In this document: one piece after another, positions 38,051 through 47,861 of the stretch
Layout: each line of letters begins with the position of its first letter
Numbering within the stretch: position 1 is the first letter of the stretch
Assembly: GCA_025362325.1 (NCBI GenBank)
Contig: JANYGO010000290.1
Span: 1-64,000, forward strand
DNA length: 64,000 bases
Reading direction: 5' to 3'
Source: Cyanobacteriota bacterium
Lineage (GTDB): Bacteria; Cyanobacteriota; Cyanobacteriia; Cyanobacteriales; Microcoleaceae
Notes under the pieces: generated by a model
Databases searched by the model: none
The model's input: only the letters and a program-made list of their open reading frames with translations
Told to the model about the DNA's origin: nothing
Position numbers and translations under genes: made by a program

Positions 38051-38170
38051 AGTTATTAGTTATTAGTTGTTGGTTATTGGTTATTGGTTATTAGTTGTTG
38101 GTTATTGGTTATTAGTTGTTGGTTATTAGTTATTGGTTATTAGTTATTGGTTGTTAGTTATTAGTTATTA
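38051..38170. repeat. STRR-like tandem array of GTTATTG/GTTATTA/GTTGTTG heptamers
   Basis: About 120 bp of 7-bp repeats. Confidence 0.92.
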
Positions 38171-38300
38171 TTCTTTAGACCTCTTGCATAAATCTTTGAG
38201 GGATGGAAACCGCAGATTAACGCAGGTGGATTTCAAGATTGTTTGCGATTTTTGCAAAAAGTCTACTAATGACTAATGACCAATAACTAATTACTAATGA

Positions 38301-39623
38301 CTATCTGTAATCTGAAGTCTGAATGTTCTTCAACTTCGCCGCATATTTCATGCCGTATTCCGGGCGGCAGAAGCGATCGATCTGAGACTCAAAAAACGCC
38401 CGATTCGCCTTCAAATGCTTCGGATTTGGATCGTCCAAAGGATACAGCAGGGCAGCCCGCAAAGCTTGAATCACCGCCGAAGTAACACAGTACATCGATC
38501 GCTGGAACGTCACCCCAATTTGATTCAGGACATCATCTTCGCCGCGACACCGCTGTTTGTAGAAATCCATCAAATAAGGCGGCAGGAAGTGCAGCATATC
38601 TTGGGCTAGCAAAGTCGGCGGAATCCCCGCAGTACCTACCGGGAATTTATCTGCATACAAAACTCCGTAGTGGAAGTCTTTTTGGTCGTCGGGAACTTCC
38701 CTGGCTTGCGCGTTGTACGATTTGGTTCCTCGGAACGGCGAAGTGCGGTAAAATATAGCTTCTACATAAGGTAGTGCTGCTTCATACAGCCAAGTGAAAC
38801 CTTTAGATTTGGGGATGATTTCGTAGGTTTCGCCGTCGATGAGAACATGGTGGTAAATCGGACGACCGGCGATCGCAAATATGCCATTTGTGATGAAATC
38901 CATCGCCTGCGGGACAGTGGTAACTTTGCCTTCGTCGTACAAGTCGGAAACTTCAAAAAACACCGGGGCCATGACTTCCCAAAACAAGCCTAGATTGCTG
39001 TAATAAGACATCTGGCGGCACTGTTCTAAAAACATTTCGGGGAATGCTTTGTGCATAGCCAGCATGAACGGGTCTTTTTTGAAGTAAGCTTTAATGGCGC
39101 GATCGGCATTAGCTTTGTATTCGTCAGTGTCGAGATAGGGGTCAAACTGGTTGACTGGAACGTACATCCCCCGGTGCCAAAGCATCGACCTCATGACCTC
39201 TTCGGCAAATTCCATGTTAATGCGATCGTGCCACAAATGGTGCACCAGGCGTGGGAGTTTGCCCATTTCTCCTTTTTCCATAAACTCCAGCAATTCCGGG
39301 TGAGCACTGCCAGTCCCCCGCCAAATCCGCAAATCTGCACCGTCGCCTGAATAGTGATTTTGCAAGTCTAAATACTCCTGGGGTAAGAAGTATTTAAAGA
39401 AAGGCAGCGGGTGTAAAAATACCCGTTCGGCGATATAAAGCAAATCCCGCCAGTAAAAGTCCATCGGCACCGCGTAGGCTTTCCAAATAGCGATGATTTG
39501 CATCAGATTTTCCGGCGTATCTGGAATCATTGCGCCGCCAGCTTCCAGTCTGTGAATTACTTCAGCAAATTCGTGCTTGGAAGGAGGCAATTTAGTTGCT
39601 GGTTTAGTAGGAGTTTGTACCAT
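38301..39623 (-). CDS. CO2 hydration protein (ChpX/ChpY; CupA/CupB family)
   Basis: WRDLLYIAERVFLHPLPFFKYFLPQEYLDLQNHYSGDGADLRIWRGTGSAHPELLEFMEKGE; beside ndhD/ndhF. Confidence 0.93.
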   Translation of the reverse strand: MVQTPTKPATKLPPSKHEFAEVIHRLEAGGAMIPDTPENLMQIIAIWKAYAVPMDFYWRDLLYIAERVFLHPLPFFKYFLPQEYLDLQNHYSGDGADLRIWRGTGSAHPELLEFMEKGEMGKLPRLVHHLWHDRINMEFAEEVMRSMLWHRGMYVPVNQFDPYLDTDEYKANADRAIKAYFKKDPFMLAMHKAFPEMFLEQCRQMSYYSNLGLFWEVMAPVFFEVSDLYDEGKVTTVPQAMDFITNGIFAIAGRPIYHHVLIDGETYEIIPKSKGFTWLYEAALPYVEAIFYRTSPFRGTKSYNAQAREVPDDQKDFHYGVLYADKFPVGTAGIPPTLLAQDMLHFLPPYLMDFYKQRCRGEDDVLNQIGVTFQRSMYCVTSAVIQALRAALLYPLDDPNPKHLKANRAFFESQIDRFCRPEYGMKYAAKLKNIQTSDYR

Positions 39624-39855
39624 TGTTTGTTCCTTGATTTGAATGAATCTCACTATTTAGAAATATTCGGAATTATGCCTAGGGCTTACGCACAGGCAGT
39701 CAGAAATTTGGTTCCTTTACGAATATTCTTCGTTAAAGTCACGACGAAGGGTAAAAAACTAAGGTTTGAATGTTTTTATGCCTCCAGGAATGTCGGAGGC
39801 AATCTTCTTGTTCGCAATCCCAGGCTGTGCGGACAAATAGCGCAAAATTTTGCAG

Positions 39856-40245
39856 TTAATTGTCCTCCTTGCCCTCCCAAGGCTCCGGGCCTTTGGGAGA
39901 GCGGATGTTAATTACTGAGCCGTTCGAGCGAGTAATAGAAAAAGCATCAAATTCACCGTCGTCCATCTCGCCAACAACTCTGATTGTTTCACCTTTTGAT
40001 ACATTAATATTGCGCCACGAGCGGGGGCCGGCATCGACTCTAATTCGAGCGCTGCCGTCGTCAATAATCCACTCATTGTCATCAGCGTCTCCCAAACCGA
40101 CTACTTTCCCAGAGATGGTAATTGGTGTTTTCGACGGTTGCAAATCGCTGATTCGAGTTAGCGCTTGTGCAAAGGCAGAAGCGGCTGCTCCAGATGAAAG
40201 AATGGTTGTCACTGCGAGCCAACTAAAAAGTTTTTTCCCTTTCAT
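39856..40245 (-). CDS. Secreted OB-fold-like protein, unknown function
   Basis: Signal peptide MKGKKLFSWLAVTTILSSGAAASAFAQ; ITISGKVVGLGDADDNEWIIDDGSARIRVDAGPRSWRNINVSKGETIRVVGEMD. Confidence 0.7.
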   Translation of the reverse strand: MKGKKLFSWLAVTTILSSGAAASAFAQALTRISDLQPSKTPITISGKVVGLGDADDNEWIIDDGSARIRVDAGPRSWRNINVSKGETIRVVGEMDDGEFDAFSITRSNGSVINIRSPKGPEPWEGKEDN

Positions 40246-40451
40246 GAGTTTTCATTTCCTGGCAATCAGTGCTATTTTGTCAGTTAGCTAAAACTCTAGC
40301 GTCTATTTTTGAAGCTGCCGTCTGGGACTGCTATCTCCTATTTTAACACATTTATAATCTGCTGGAACCAGGAAGAAGAAGAAAGTAGAAAGAAGAAGAA
40401 AGCAGAATCATCAAAGACTCGTACTTTTTCCATCCCCCACTTTCTCACGCT

Positions 40452-41957
40452 CTATTTCTCCGGCTGATAGCTAACAGCTACTTGAGCAATTCTGTCAGTC
40501 GGAAGAGTTGCGGCTATCGCATTTGTAGTAGATTCGCTCCACTTCAGCAGCCACACTGGTTGAACTCCCAAGAAGAAGATGATGCCCGCTAAAACTAGGG
40601 CTGGCATATTTTCGGCAAACTTAACTGGAGGATAGTAAGCCGTGGCGTTGTCCAACTTTCCAAAACAGGTGCGGTTGAGCAGAATTACAAAGTAAACTGC
40701 TGTTAACCCGGAGGCTAAAATGCACAGTAAAGTCGGAATTGGAAATTTTGAGAAACTACCCTGAAATACTAAGAATTCGGCGATAAAACCGACTAAACCG
40801 GGAATTCCGGCGCTTGCCATGCCGCCCAAAACTAATAGCGAACTCGCCGTGGGCAAACCCCGCAGCGGATTCATCAAGCCGTTGAGCACGTCCAAATCCC
40901 GCGTGCCGACTTTGGTTTCGATGAGCCCCACTAAATAAAATAGCAAGGCTAAAATTAAGCCGTGGCTGACCATTTGCCCGACAGCACCGATTAAGGCGAG
41001 TTTTGTTCCCGCGGCGCAGGCGACGAGGATGTAGCCCATATGCCCGATCGAACTATAGGCTACCATGCGCTTGATATCTTTTTGGGCGATCGCGCTCAAA
41101 GCACCGTACATCACGCTCACTGTGCCAATTATCGCTAAACCCGGAGCGACAATCCGCCAAGTTTCGGGGAACATCTGCAAACCAAACCGGATTAAACCGT
41201 AAGTGCCCAACTTCGCCAACACGCCTCCCAACAGAATTGCAGTTGCTGGCGAAGCTTCGACGTAGGCATCAGGCAGCCAAGTATGCAGGGGAACTAAAGG
41301 AATTTTAATTCCCAACCCCAGCAGCACAATTGTTAGCAGGATTAATTGCGTTTTCAAGGGCAAGTCTTGAGTAGTAATCGCACTGTAATCGAAGTTTAAA
41401 GAGCCGCTCAGCCAAGCTACACCCAAAAATCCCGCTAAAACTAAAAGTCCCGAAACTGCTGTGTAAATCAGAAACTTCATCGCAGCGTATTCGCGCTGCT
41501 TGCCGCCCCAAATCGCAATTAACAGGTAAAAAGGAATTAATTCTAGCTCGTAAAACAAAATGAACAGCAGCAAGTTTTGAGACATCAAAGCTCCCGCTAC
41601 CCCGGCATTTATCAGCAATATCAAAGAGTAGTAAAGCTGGGGGCGAGCAATGTTTTCTCCAGTGCCGTTGATTACTAATAGCGTCAGGAATCCGGTTAAA
41701 ACTAACAGTGGCAAAGACAAGCCGTCAATGCCTAGGTTGTAGCTCAAACCCAATTGCGGAATCCAAGCCAAATATTCTTGAAATTGCAGGCTGGAATTAG
41801 TCGTGTCAAATTGAGTCAGCAGCAAGATATTCAACAGGAAAACGGCAGCAGCGAAGGCGGAGGCTACTGAGCGCACTCGCATCGCATTCATTTTTCCGGG
41901 CAAGAACCCGACTACCGCAGCGCCCAACGCAGGCAACCAGAGCAAGGCACTAAGCAT
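40452..41957 (-). CDS. ndhD: NAD(P)H-quinone oxidoreductase subunit D (NdhD3/D4 CO2-uptake type)
   Basis: YELELIPFYLLIAIWGG; IPLVPLHTWLPDAYVEASPATAILLGGVLAKLGTYGLIRF. Confidence 0.93.
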   Translation of the reverse strand: MLSALLWLPALGAAVVGFLPGKMNAMRVRSVASAFAAAVFLLNILLLTQFDTTNSSLQFQEYLAWIPQLGLSYNLGIDGLSLPLLVLTGFLTLLVINGTGENIARPQLYYSLILLINAGVAGALMSQNLLLFILFYELELIPFYLLIAIWGGKQREYAAMKFLIYTAVSGLLVLAGFLGVAWLSGSLNFDYSAITTQDLPLKTQLILLTIVLLGLGIKIPLVPLHTWLPDAYVEASPATAILLGGVLAKLGTYGLIRFGLQMFPETWRIVAPGLAIIGTVSVMYGALSAIAQKDIKRMVAYSSIGHMGYILVACAAGTKLALIGAVGQMVSHGLILALLFYLVGLIETKVGTRDLDVLNGLMNPLRGLPTASSLLVLGGMASAGIPGLVGFIAEFLVFQGSFSKFPIPTLLCILASGLTAVYFVILLNRTCFGKLDNATAYYPPVKFAENMPALVLAGIIFFLGVQPVWLLKWSESTTNAIAATLPTDRIAQVAVSYQPEK

Positions 41958-42123
41958 AATTAAAATGTGAAGTGTAGTGTTTCAATTGAAGATTTGGCTG
42001 ATTTTGAGTTGTGAGTTAAGTTTTTTGGGAACATCGAGTTTTTGACTAATTATGTAATCTCACGTCTGGCTGCATGATGAAAGTTAAGCCGTATCAATAG
42101 CTAGGCATACAATCTCTCTTACC

Positions 42124-42263
42124 CTGCGATTGCTTTGAACTCACTTATCGCTTGCGAACAAGGTTCTACTCGCGAGATATTACATAAATTGACTGGGCAC
42201 GATGTAAAACAGATGCTGCGATTGCTTGGATCTCACTTATCGCTAAGCAAGATTGTTCCTCTA
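42124..42263. repeat. Pair of ~40-bp direct repeats spaced 92 bp
   Basis: CTGCGATTGCTTTGAACTCACTTATCGCT and CTGCGATTGCTTGGATCTCACTTATCGCT at 42124 and 42216. Confidence 0.85.
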
Positions 42264-42366
42264 TTCGCACAGAAATACGTTAGGAATACGTAAGCCCTGT
42301 TTTTTTAATCGGTTTGGCTCCCAAAATTCAATGTTTTCTATTTCTTAACTCAAAACTCAAAACTAT

Positions 42367-44232
42367 TTAGCCGCCCACAATCAGCGACAGGCGAGCCAAC
42401 AGAGGCCAACTTACCAGCAGTCCCAACAGTGCAACTCCGAACAGAATTGTCAGGGCATAAAATTGAGTTTGACCGCTAACGTTGTACTTGAGGCTCTGCC
42501 CGCCAAAAACTGTGGCAAAGCCGACTAAGTTTGCAAATCCGTCAACAATATTGCGATCGAACCAGGATATGATTTGGGAAACGAGACCGACTGCAAATAT
42601 TACTGTCACGCGGTAAAGTTGGGCGGTGTAAAAGTCGTAGGCAAAGAAGTCTTGCACGGCTTGAGAACCAATTCGCACTGGTTTTTCCCACTTCTGGTTC
42701 AGGTAAACAAATGCTCCGGCACCGATGCCGATCGCACTTGACAAAGCTAACAGCCCGGCCGCAGTATAATTTAAAGTTGCCAAAGGCAGCAAATTCCAGG
42801 CGGCGAGGAAGTGTGGGACGTGCAAAGTAAATCCCATTAACACTGTCATCGGCAAGATAAAAGGCCAGTGAACTTCGGGCGAACGTTCAGTCATTTGCTT
42901 GGGTTTGCCACCGAAAACTAAACCGAAAACGCGCACTAAGCCAAAAGCAGTCACGCCGTTGACAAACAACACTACTACTAACAGTGAAGGGTGAGTTTCC
43001 GAAAGCCCGCCTGCTAATTCTGATAAAGCCCAGAAGCAGCCGAAAGGCGGCAGTCCAATCACTCCAGCAGCGCCCACAAGAAACGATATTCCCGATATCG
43101 GCCGCTTTGCCCACAAACCGCCGAGAGCTCGGACATCCTGAGTGATGCTGTTCCAAACTACTGAACCGATGCTCATCACCAACAAACCCATTGCCAAGGT
43201 GTAGGCAAACATTAATGTCAAAGCTGTCTGGGTTTGTCCGGTACCGACGGCGATAAATACTAAGCCCATGTAAGAGCTAACTATATAAGATAGCGTGCGC
43301 TTGATGTCGATTTGGGCGATCGCGATTAAGGAAGCACCCACGGCCGTTGCAGCACCTACAATAATAGTTGTCTTCAGTCCCACGGGCGACAAAGCGATGA
43401 CCGGCTGCAATTTAATCAAAATCCAAGCACCAGTTTCCACAACTACCGTGTTCCGCAAAATCGTTGCGGGAAGAGGGCCTTCCATCGCCTCGTCTAGCCA
43501 CAGGTGCAAGGGAAACTGGGCGCATTTGCCCATAGGGCCAGCAATCAAAGTTAAACTCAACAGCGTTGCGACTACGGGGTCGATGTTTGCAGTCTTAGCC
43601 CACAGGGCCAACTCGTCAAAATTCCAAGTTCCAGCTAGCGGCAGAATTGCGACTACTCCCATCAACAGAAACAAGTCTCCCACGCGCTTAGTCAAGAAAG
43701 CGTCGCGGGCTCCCGTCACCACCAAAGACTGATTGAACCACAGCCCGATTAGCAGGTAAGTTCCCAGAGTCAGGACTTCCAAAATCATGTAGCTGAAAAA
43801 CAGAGAGTTGGACAATACCAAGCCGCACATCCCCGCTTCAAACAGCCCCATCAGGGAAAAGAACCTAGCCCAGCCCCAGTCCATTTCCATGTAGCCGATT
43901 GCATAAATCTGCGCCAGAAAATTCAGTCCGGTAATCAAAACTGTCGCCCCGACGGTGACAGCAGAGATTTCTACGGGAATGGTGAGGTCTAAACCTGCTA
44001 CGTTCAGCCAGGGAATAAACTGCTGTTGCGCTGGTTGGTTCCAGATAGCTGTTAGGGCGATGACGCCGTGGACGAAAGCGAAAAAAGTTAAGATGGCGTT
44101 CACGTAACCGGAGGGTCTGGGCCCTGTGCGGCGAGTTACTGCTGGAAACCACAGTATCGACAAAACTGCGCCGATGAGTGGATAGCAAGGTATGAACCAA
44201 ACGGTCTGGAGTAGGATTTGAGCCATTGGCAC
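42367..44232 (-). CDS. ndhF: NAD(P)H-quinone oxidoreductase subunit F (NdhF3/F4 CO2-uptake type)
   Basis: LFEAGMCGLVLSNSLFFSYMILEVLTLGTYLLIGLWFNQSLVVTGARDAFLTKRVGDLFLLMGV; GPMGKCAQFPLHLWLDEAMEGPLPATILRN. Confidence 0.93.
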   Translation of the reverse strand: MPMAQILLQTVWFIPCYPLIGAVLSILWFPAVTRRTGPRPSGYVNAILTFFAFVHGVIALTAIWNQPAQQQFIPWLNVAGLDLTIPVEISAVTVGATVLITGLNFLAQIYAIGYMEMDWGWARFFSLMGLFEAGMCGLVLSNSLFFSYMILEVLTLGTYLLIGLWFNQSLVVTGARDAFLTKRVGDLFLLMGVVAILPLAGTWNFDELALWAKTANIDPVVATLLSLTLIAGPMGKCAQFPLHLWLDEAMEGPLPATILRNTVVVETGAWILIKLQPVIALSPVGLKTTIIVGAATAVGASLIAIAQIDIKRTLSYIVSSYMGLVFIAVGTGQTQTALTLMFAYTLAMGLLVMSIGSVVWNSITQDVRALGGLWAKRPISGISFLVGAAGVIGLPPFGCFWALSELAGGLSETHPSLLVVVLFVNGVTAFGLVRVFGLVFGGKPKQMTERSPEVHWPFILPMTVLMGFTLHVPHFLAAWNLLPLATLNYTAAGLLALSSAIGIGAGAFVYLNQKWEKPVRIGSQAVQDFFAYDFYTAQLYRVTVIFAVGLVSQIISWFDRNIVDGFANLVGFATVFGGQSLKYNVSGQTQFYALTILFGVALLGLLVSWPLLARLSLIVGG

Positions 44233-44467
44233 TACCTGTAAATGTTACAAAACTTTAAAAATCTGAGAATAATTTCGATCGCTAGGTTGAGGGCATTCGG
44301 CAGAAGTCAAGAAATTTTGTGGTCTGCCTGCGAGTATCTTGTCGTTTTCAAGCCCAGCGCTTTGGAGTAGTCTTATTAATTTTATATTACGGATTACAAT
44401 AAATTTTCATATTTCCTGATGCAGCATACTTATATACAGATAAACTGTACTTATAGATAGGACGTAC

Positions 44468-44766
44468 GGTTGAAACCGCTTCTTGTCAAACGATGTCCGC
44501 CGGACGCCGACTAAGAGAGGAGAACATAGGTCTTCAACCCGCAGGCGAGTGGGTTTTGCCTGTATAGACGCGGTTTCAACCGCCCAGTCTTCTAAAGATT
44601 AAAGCTATCAGACGGCGGTTGAAACCGCGGAGTTTACGGGCACACAAACGATGTCCGCCGGACGCCGACTAAGAGAGGATAACATAGGCCTTCAACCCGC
44701 GCACCATCCGGGTTTTGCCTGTATAGACGCGGTTTCAACCGCCCAGTCTTCTTCTAAAGATTAAAG
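44468..44766. repeat. Two tandem copies of a ~140-150 bp dispersed repeat
   Basis: Both contain ACGATGTCCGCCGGACGCCGACTAAGAGAGGA.AACATAGG and GGGTTTTGCCTGTATAGACGCGGTTTCAACCGCCCAGTCTTC. Confidence 0.9.
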
Positions 44767-45714
44767 TCGCTCAATGTCCCAAGCTAGTTCTGGAAGTTTG
44801 GCTTGTCGTTGTCCGATCGCCCTGGCTCTCACATTCAAAAGACCGATCGGCGTATTTAACAAATCTACCAGATCGGCGCGGGCGATCGCGCATTTGGCAG
44901 CAGCAACCGGCAATTCCTTTAACAGCCACCTAGCCAGCCGGTGCAAATATTCCCCTGTTGTGAATTCTCGCATCAAATCGACACCGTGGAGTTCGTGCAA
45001 ATATTTATTCGACTCGCCGTACCGGTGCCATTGACTTTGCAACTGTTTCGGTGTACTGCGGTGGCGGTGTCGGGCGATCGCATTTTCGGCAAAATACATT
45101 TTATAGGATGTTTCCCGCAAAATCCGCCAGCACAAATCCGCATCGCCGCCACTCGTAAGGTATGGGCGAAATAAACCGACTTGTGCTAAAATCTGCCTGC
45201 GTACAGCTAAGTTAGCCGTTTGACCGTAGGGACAAAAAGGGTGAGCGAGAGTATGTTTTTGAGATAAAGTATTTTCGCGGGCGGCGTGTTTTTCTAAGAG
45301 AGTGTTACCGGGGAGGGCGAGGATTTCCCCGCAGGTAATTCCTATTTCTAAGTCAGCGAATGGTTTAACTAAATTTTCCAACCATTGAGATTCGGGGCGA
45401 CAGTCTGCGTCGGTAAAGGCGATGATTTCGCCTGTTGAGGCGCGAATTCCTTTGTTTCTGGCGGCGTAGGAACTTTGAATCTGATTTTCAGCGAGGGGGC
45501 GAATATTGATATCTCGTTCCCGGGCAGAATCTGATAATGTTTCGAGGATGGTTGAAGTGCGATCGCAACTGTTGTTGTCTACTATGAGATATTCTACTCT
45601 GTGTGGCGGATAAGTTTGCGATCGCAAACACTCGATCAAATCCGGCAAATCTGTCTCGCCGTTGTAAACAGGCACCACAACCGAAACAATCGGTAAAAAC
45701 TCCTCACTGTTCAT
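44761..45714 (-). CDS. Glycosyltransferase family 2
   Basis: VSVVVPVYNGETDLPDLIECLRSQTYP...IIAFTDADCRPESQWLENLVKPF. Confidence 0.95.
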   Translation of the reverse strand: MNSEEFLPIVSVVVPVYNGETDLPDLIECLRSQTYPPHRVEYLIVDNNSCDRTSTILETLSDSARERDINIRPLAENQIQSSYAARNKGIRASTGEIIAFTDADCRPESQWLENLVKPFADLEIGITCGEILALPGNTLLEKHAARENTLSQKHTLAHPFCPYGQTANLAVRRQILAQVGLFRPYLTSGGDADLCWRILRETSYKMYFAENAIARHRHRSTPKQLQSQWHRYGESNKYLHELHGVDLMREFTTGEYLHRLARWLLKELPVAAAKCAIARADLVDLLNTPIGLLNVRARAIGQRQAKLPELAWDIERL

Positions 45715-45982
45715 GATTTGCCCTTAACTTCTCTTGCCTGTTTGATCGTTCGGACTTCAGTCCTCTCTTACAGTTTTTAGTAAGGACTTCATTCCTTTTT
45801 GCTAGTTCTTGAGTCTATCAGGACTTGCATTCCTTACTCCGAACTCTTTTTTTATTCTAAAACTGGCAAAATGCCCGTTCCACAACTGCATTTAGTTAAT
45901 GTGGAACGGGCATCTTATTTGTTGTTTAACATGGCACCAAACATCTGTTATCTTTGCGATAAAAGCCCTTACCAATCTCCTG

Positions 45983-47098
45983 TTAACTGTTGCCAGTAAA
46001 CATCAAAATCAGTAATACTAGCACGGCGTTAGTTAGATAAAAGATACCAACAACCTGAGTTTCCAGCCAGCCGGACAGTTCTAAATGGTGGTGTAACGGA
46101 GCCATTCTTAACAGACGCTTGCCAATGCCATCGGGCCCTTTTGTAGCTTTGTAATAACCTACTTGAGCAATTACTGACAGGGTTTCAATAAAGAAAATCC
46201 CGCTGATTATTAATAATATCCAAAGGCTATTTGTTAATAAAGCTACCGCAGCCAACGCACCGCCCAAAGCCAACGCACCTGTATCACCCATAAACACGCG
46301 CGCAGGATTGCGGTTGTGGGCCAAGAAACCCAGACAACTGCCACTGATGCAGGCGCAAAATATCATTAATTCTGGCGAAGTTGAGGCTACAGATGCGCCT
46401 AATCCCAAAAGTGCGATCGCCCCCAAGCCTCCCATCAACCCGTCAACACCGTCAGTTATATTAGTAGCATTGCTTTCAGCTACGAGTACAAAACCCGCCA
46501 GAGGCCAAAACAGCAAACCTAAAGGCAATACCCAACCGAAAGGCAAAGCAATGCTGGTAGAAATACCTGGTTCCCGGAACATCAGCCACAGACAAAATAG
46601 AGTTGCAAAACCTACTTGCAAAGCCAATTTCATCCGAGGTGAAATACCTTTATTCGACTTGCGGCGGAGAATTTGCCAGTCGTCTATCCAGCCGATGAAA
46701 CCGTAAGCTAAAGTTAAAGCTGATACGGCAACAACATCTGAGTTAAATCTAGACCAAAGCAAGGCGACTGCGACCCCTGCGGGCACAAAAAACACGCCTC
46801 CCATTGTCGGCGTTCCCGCTTTTTTCAAGTGGGCTTGGGGGCCGTCTTCGCGAATTATTTGTCCTGCTTTCAGTTGCTGGAGTAGGGGCACTACTAGATA
46901 ACCCAAACCGGCTGCAACTACAGCACAAATAGCTAGTGGCATAAATAGCGATGCAGGTGAATTCAAAAGTCTACCCGCTGCTACATCTAAACCGATCGCT
47001 ACAATGCCCTGCCCCAAACCCAGCAGCAGGAATAAATTCCTGCCTGTAAGTTTGAAAGGCATACTAAAAGGGACTTTTTCATCCACAAAGTTATCCAT
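45983..47098 (-). CDS. mraY: Phospho-N-acetylmuramoyl-pentapeptide-transferase
   Basis: KKAGTPTMGGVFF; NATNITDGVDGLMGGLGAIA; APLHHHLELSGWLETQVV; start at 47098 preferred. Confidence 0.95.
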   Translation of the reverse strand: MDNFVDEKVPFSMPFKLTGRNLFLLLGLGQGIVAIGLDVAAGRLLNSPASLFMPLAICAVVAAGLGYLVVPLLQQLKAGQIIREDGPQAHLKKAGTPTMGGVFFVPAGVAVALLWSRFNSDVVAVSALTLAYGFIGWIDDWQILRRKSNKGISPRMKLALQVGFATLFCLWLMFREPGISTSIALPFGWVLPLGLLFWPLAGFVLVAESNATNITDGVDGLMGGLGAIALLGLGASVASTSPELMIFCACISGSCLGFLAHNRNPARVFMGDTGALALGGALAAVALLTNSLWILLIISGIFFIETLSVIAQVGYYKATKGPDGIGKRLLRMAPLHHHLELSGWLETQVVGIFYLTNAVLVLLILMFTGNS

Positions 47099-47228
47099 AT
47101 CACTCCTCAACACACACCATTTGAGTATAAGCAATTCACAATTTGAGAGTAGGGTGCGATACAGGAGATTGGGGAATCTCTTATTTTTTCTTCCCTGTTT
47201 CCGGTTGATTCTTTCACCCTGTTACCAG

Positions 47229-47468
47229 TTATTCCTCGCCTACACCCGCATCCTCTTCTGCTTCTTCTTCTAAATCATCGTAAGGACTGTCGTCAACTGC
47301 CATTAGTTCAGAAATTTCTTCTTCGTGCAGGTAGTCGGGTTCTTGAACATCCCTTGCTAACAGGCGATTGTTAGATTCCAACCAGTCTAAAAGAGATGAT
47401 TGCTGCTTTAATGGAATTACGTCCGCAGGCAAGTGGCGAGGGATTTGGCGCAGAGATGGGTTGTACAT
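47229..47468 (-). CDS. DUF3134-like protein
   Basis: MYNPSLRQIPRHLPADVIPLKQQSSLLDWLESNNRL; acidic tail. Confidence 0.7.
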   Translation of the reverse strand: MYNPSLRQIPRHLPADVIPLKQQSSLLDWLESNNRLLARDVQEPDYLHEEEISELMAVDDSPYDDLEEEAEEDAGVGEE

Positions 47469-47861
47469 GATTCTCGGTTTCTAAACAGAAAGACGCGATC
47501 GAGTAGAGGTAATGTCTTGCCGACTGCCTGCAATGATCGATAGAGCGCTTGCAGATAGGGCATTTAGCAGGGCTAGGGCATTATACCACAAGCACTGTTT
47601 GGTTCCGGATCGGTATAGGATGGCAGACCGAAAAGGAGGTCGCCCCAAGCATGGGCCTCAGAATAACACTAAAATCCGCTCTTGCCAATCCTTCTTTAGC
47701 CGTAAGTATTGTAAGCTGAAACGATCGTATTTAAGATCTCCCAGGACACACGGCGGGCAAACGGTTGATTCAGAGCACTCTCCAGGTTTTCGATCGCAGC
47801 CCGATCGCCCGTATCCCGACGATCGCCGAATTCAGTCAACTCTCAAGCAATAAATTTCAGG

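Noticed and set aside
38051-38170. CRISPR or minisatellite gene
   Set aside because: 7-bp simple tandem repeat with no spacers; fits cyanobacterial STRR sequences
47512-47853. 113-aa plus ORF before the GT4 gene
   Set aside because: Basic, low-coherence sequence; more likely intergenic DNA
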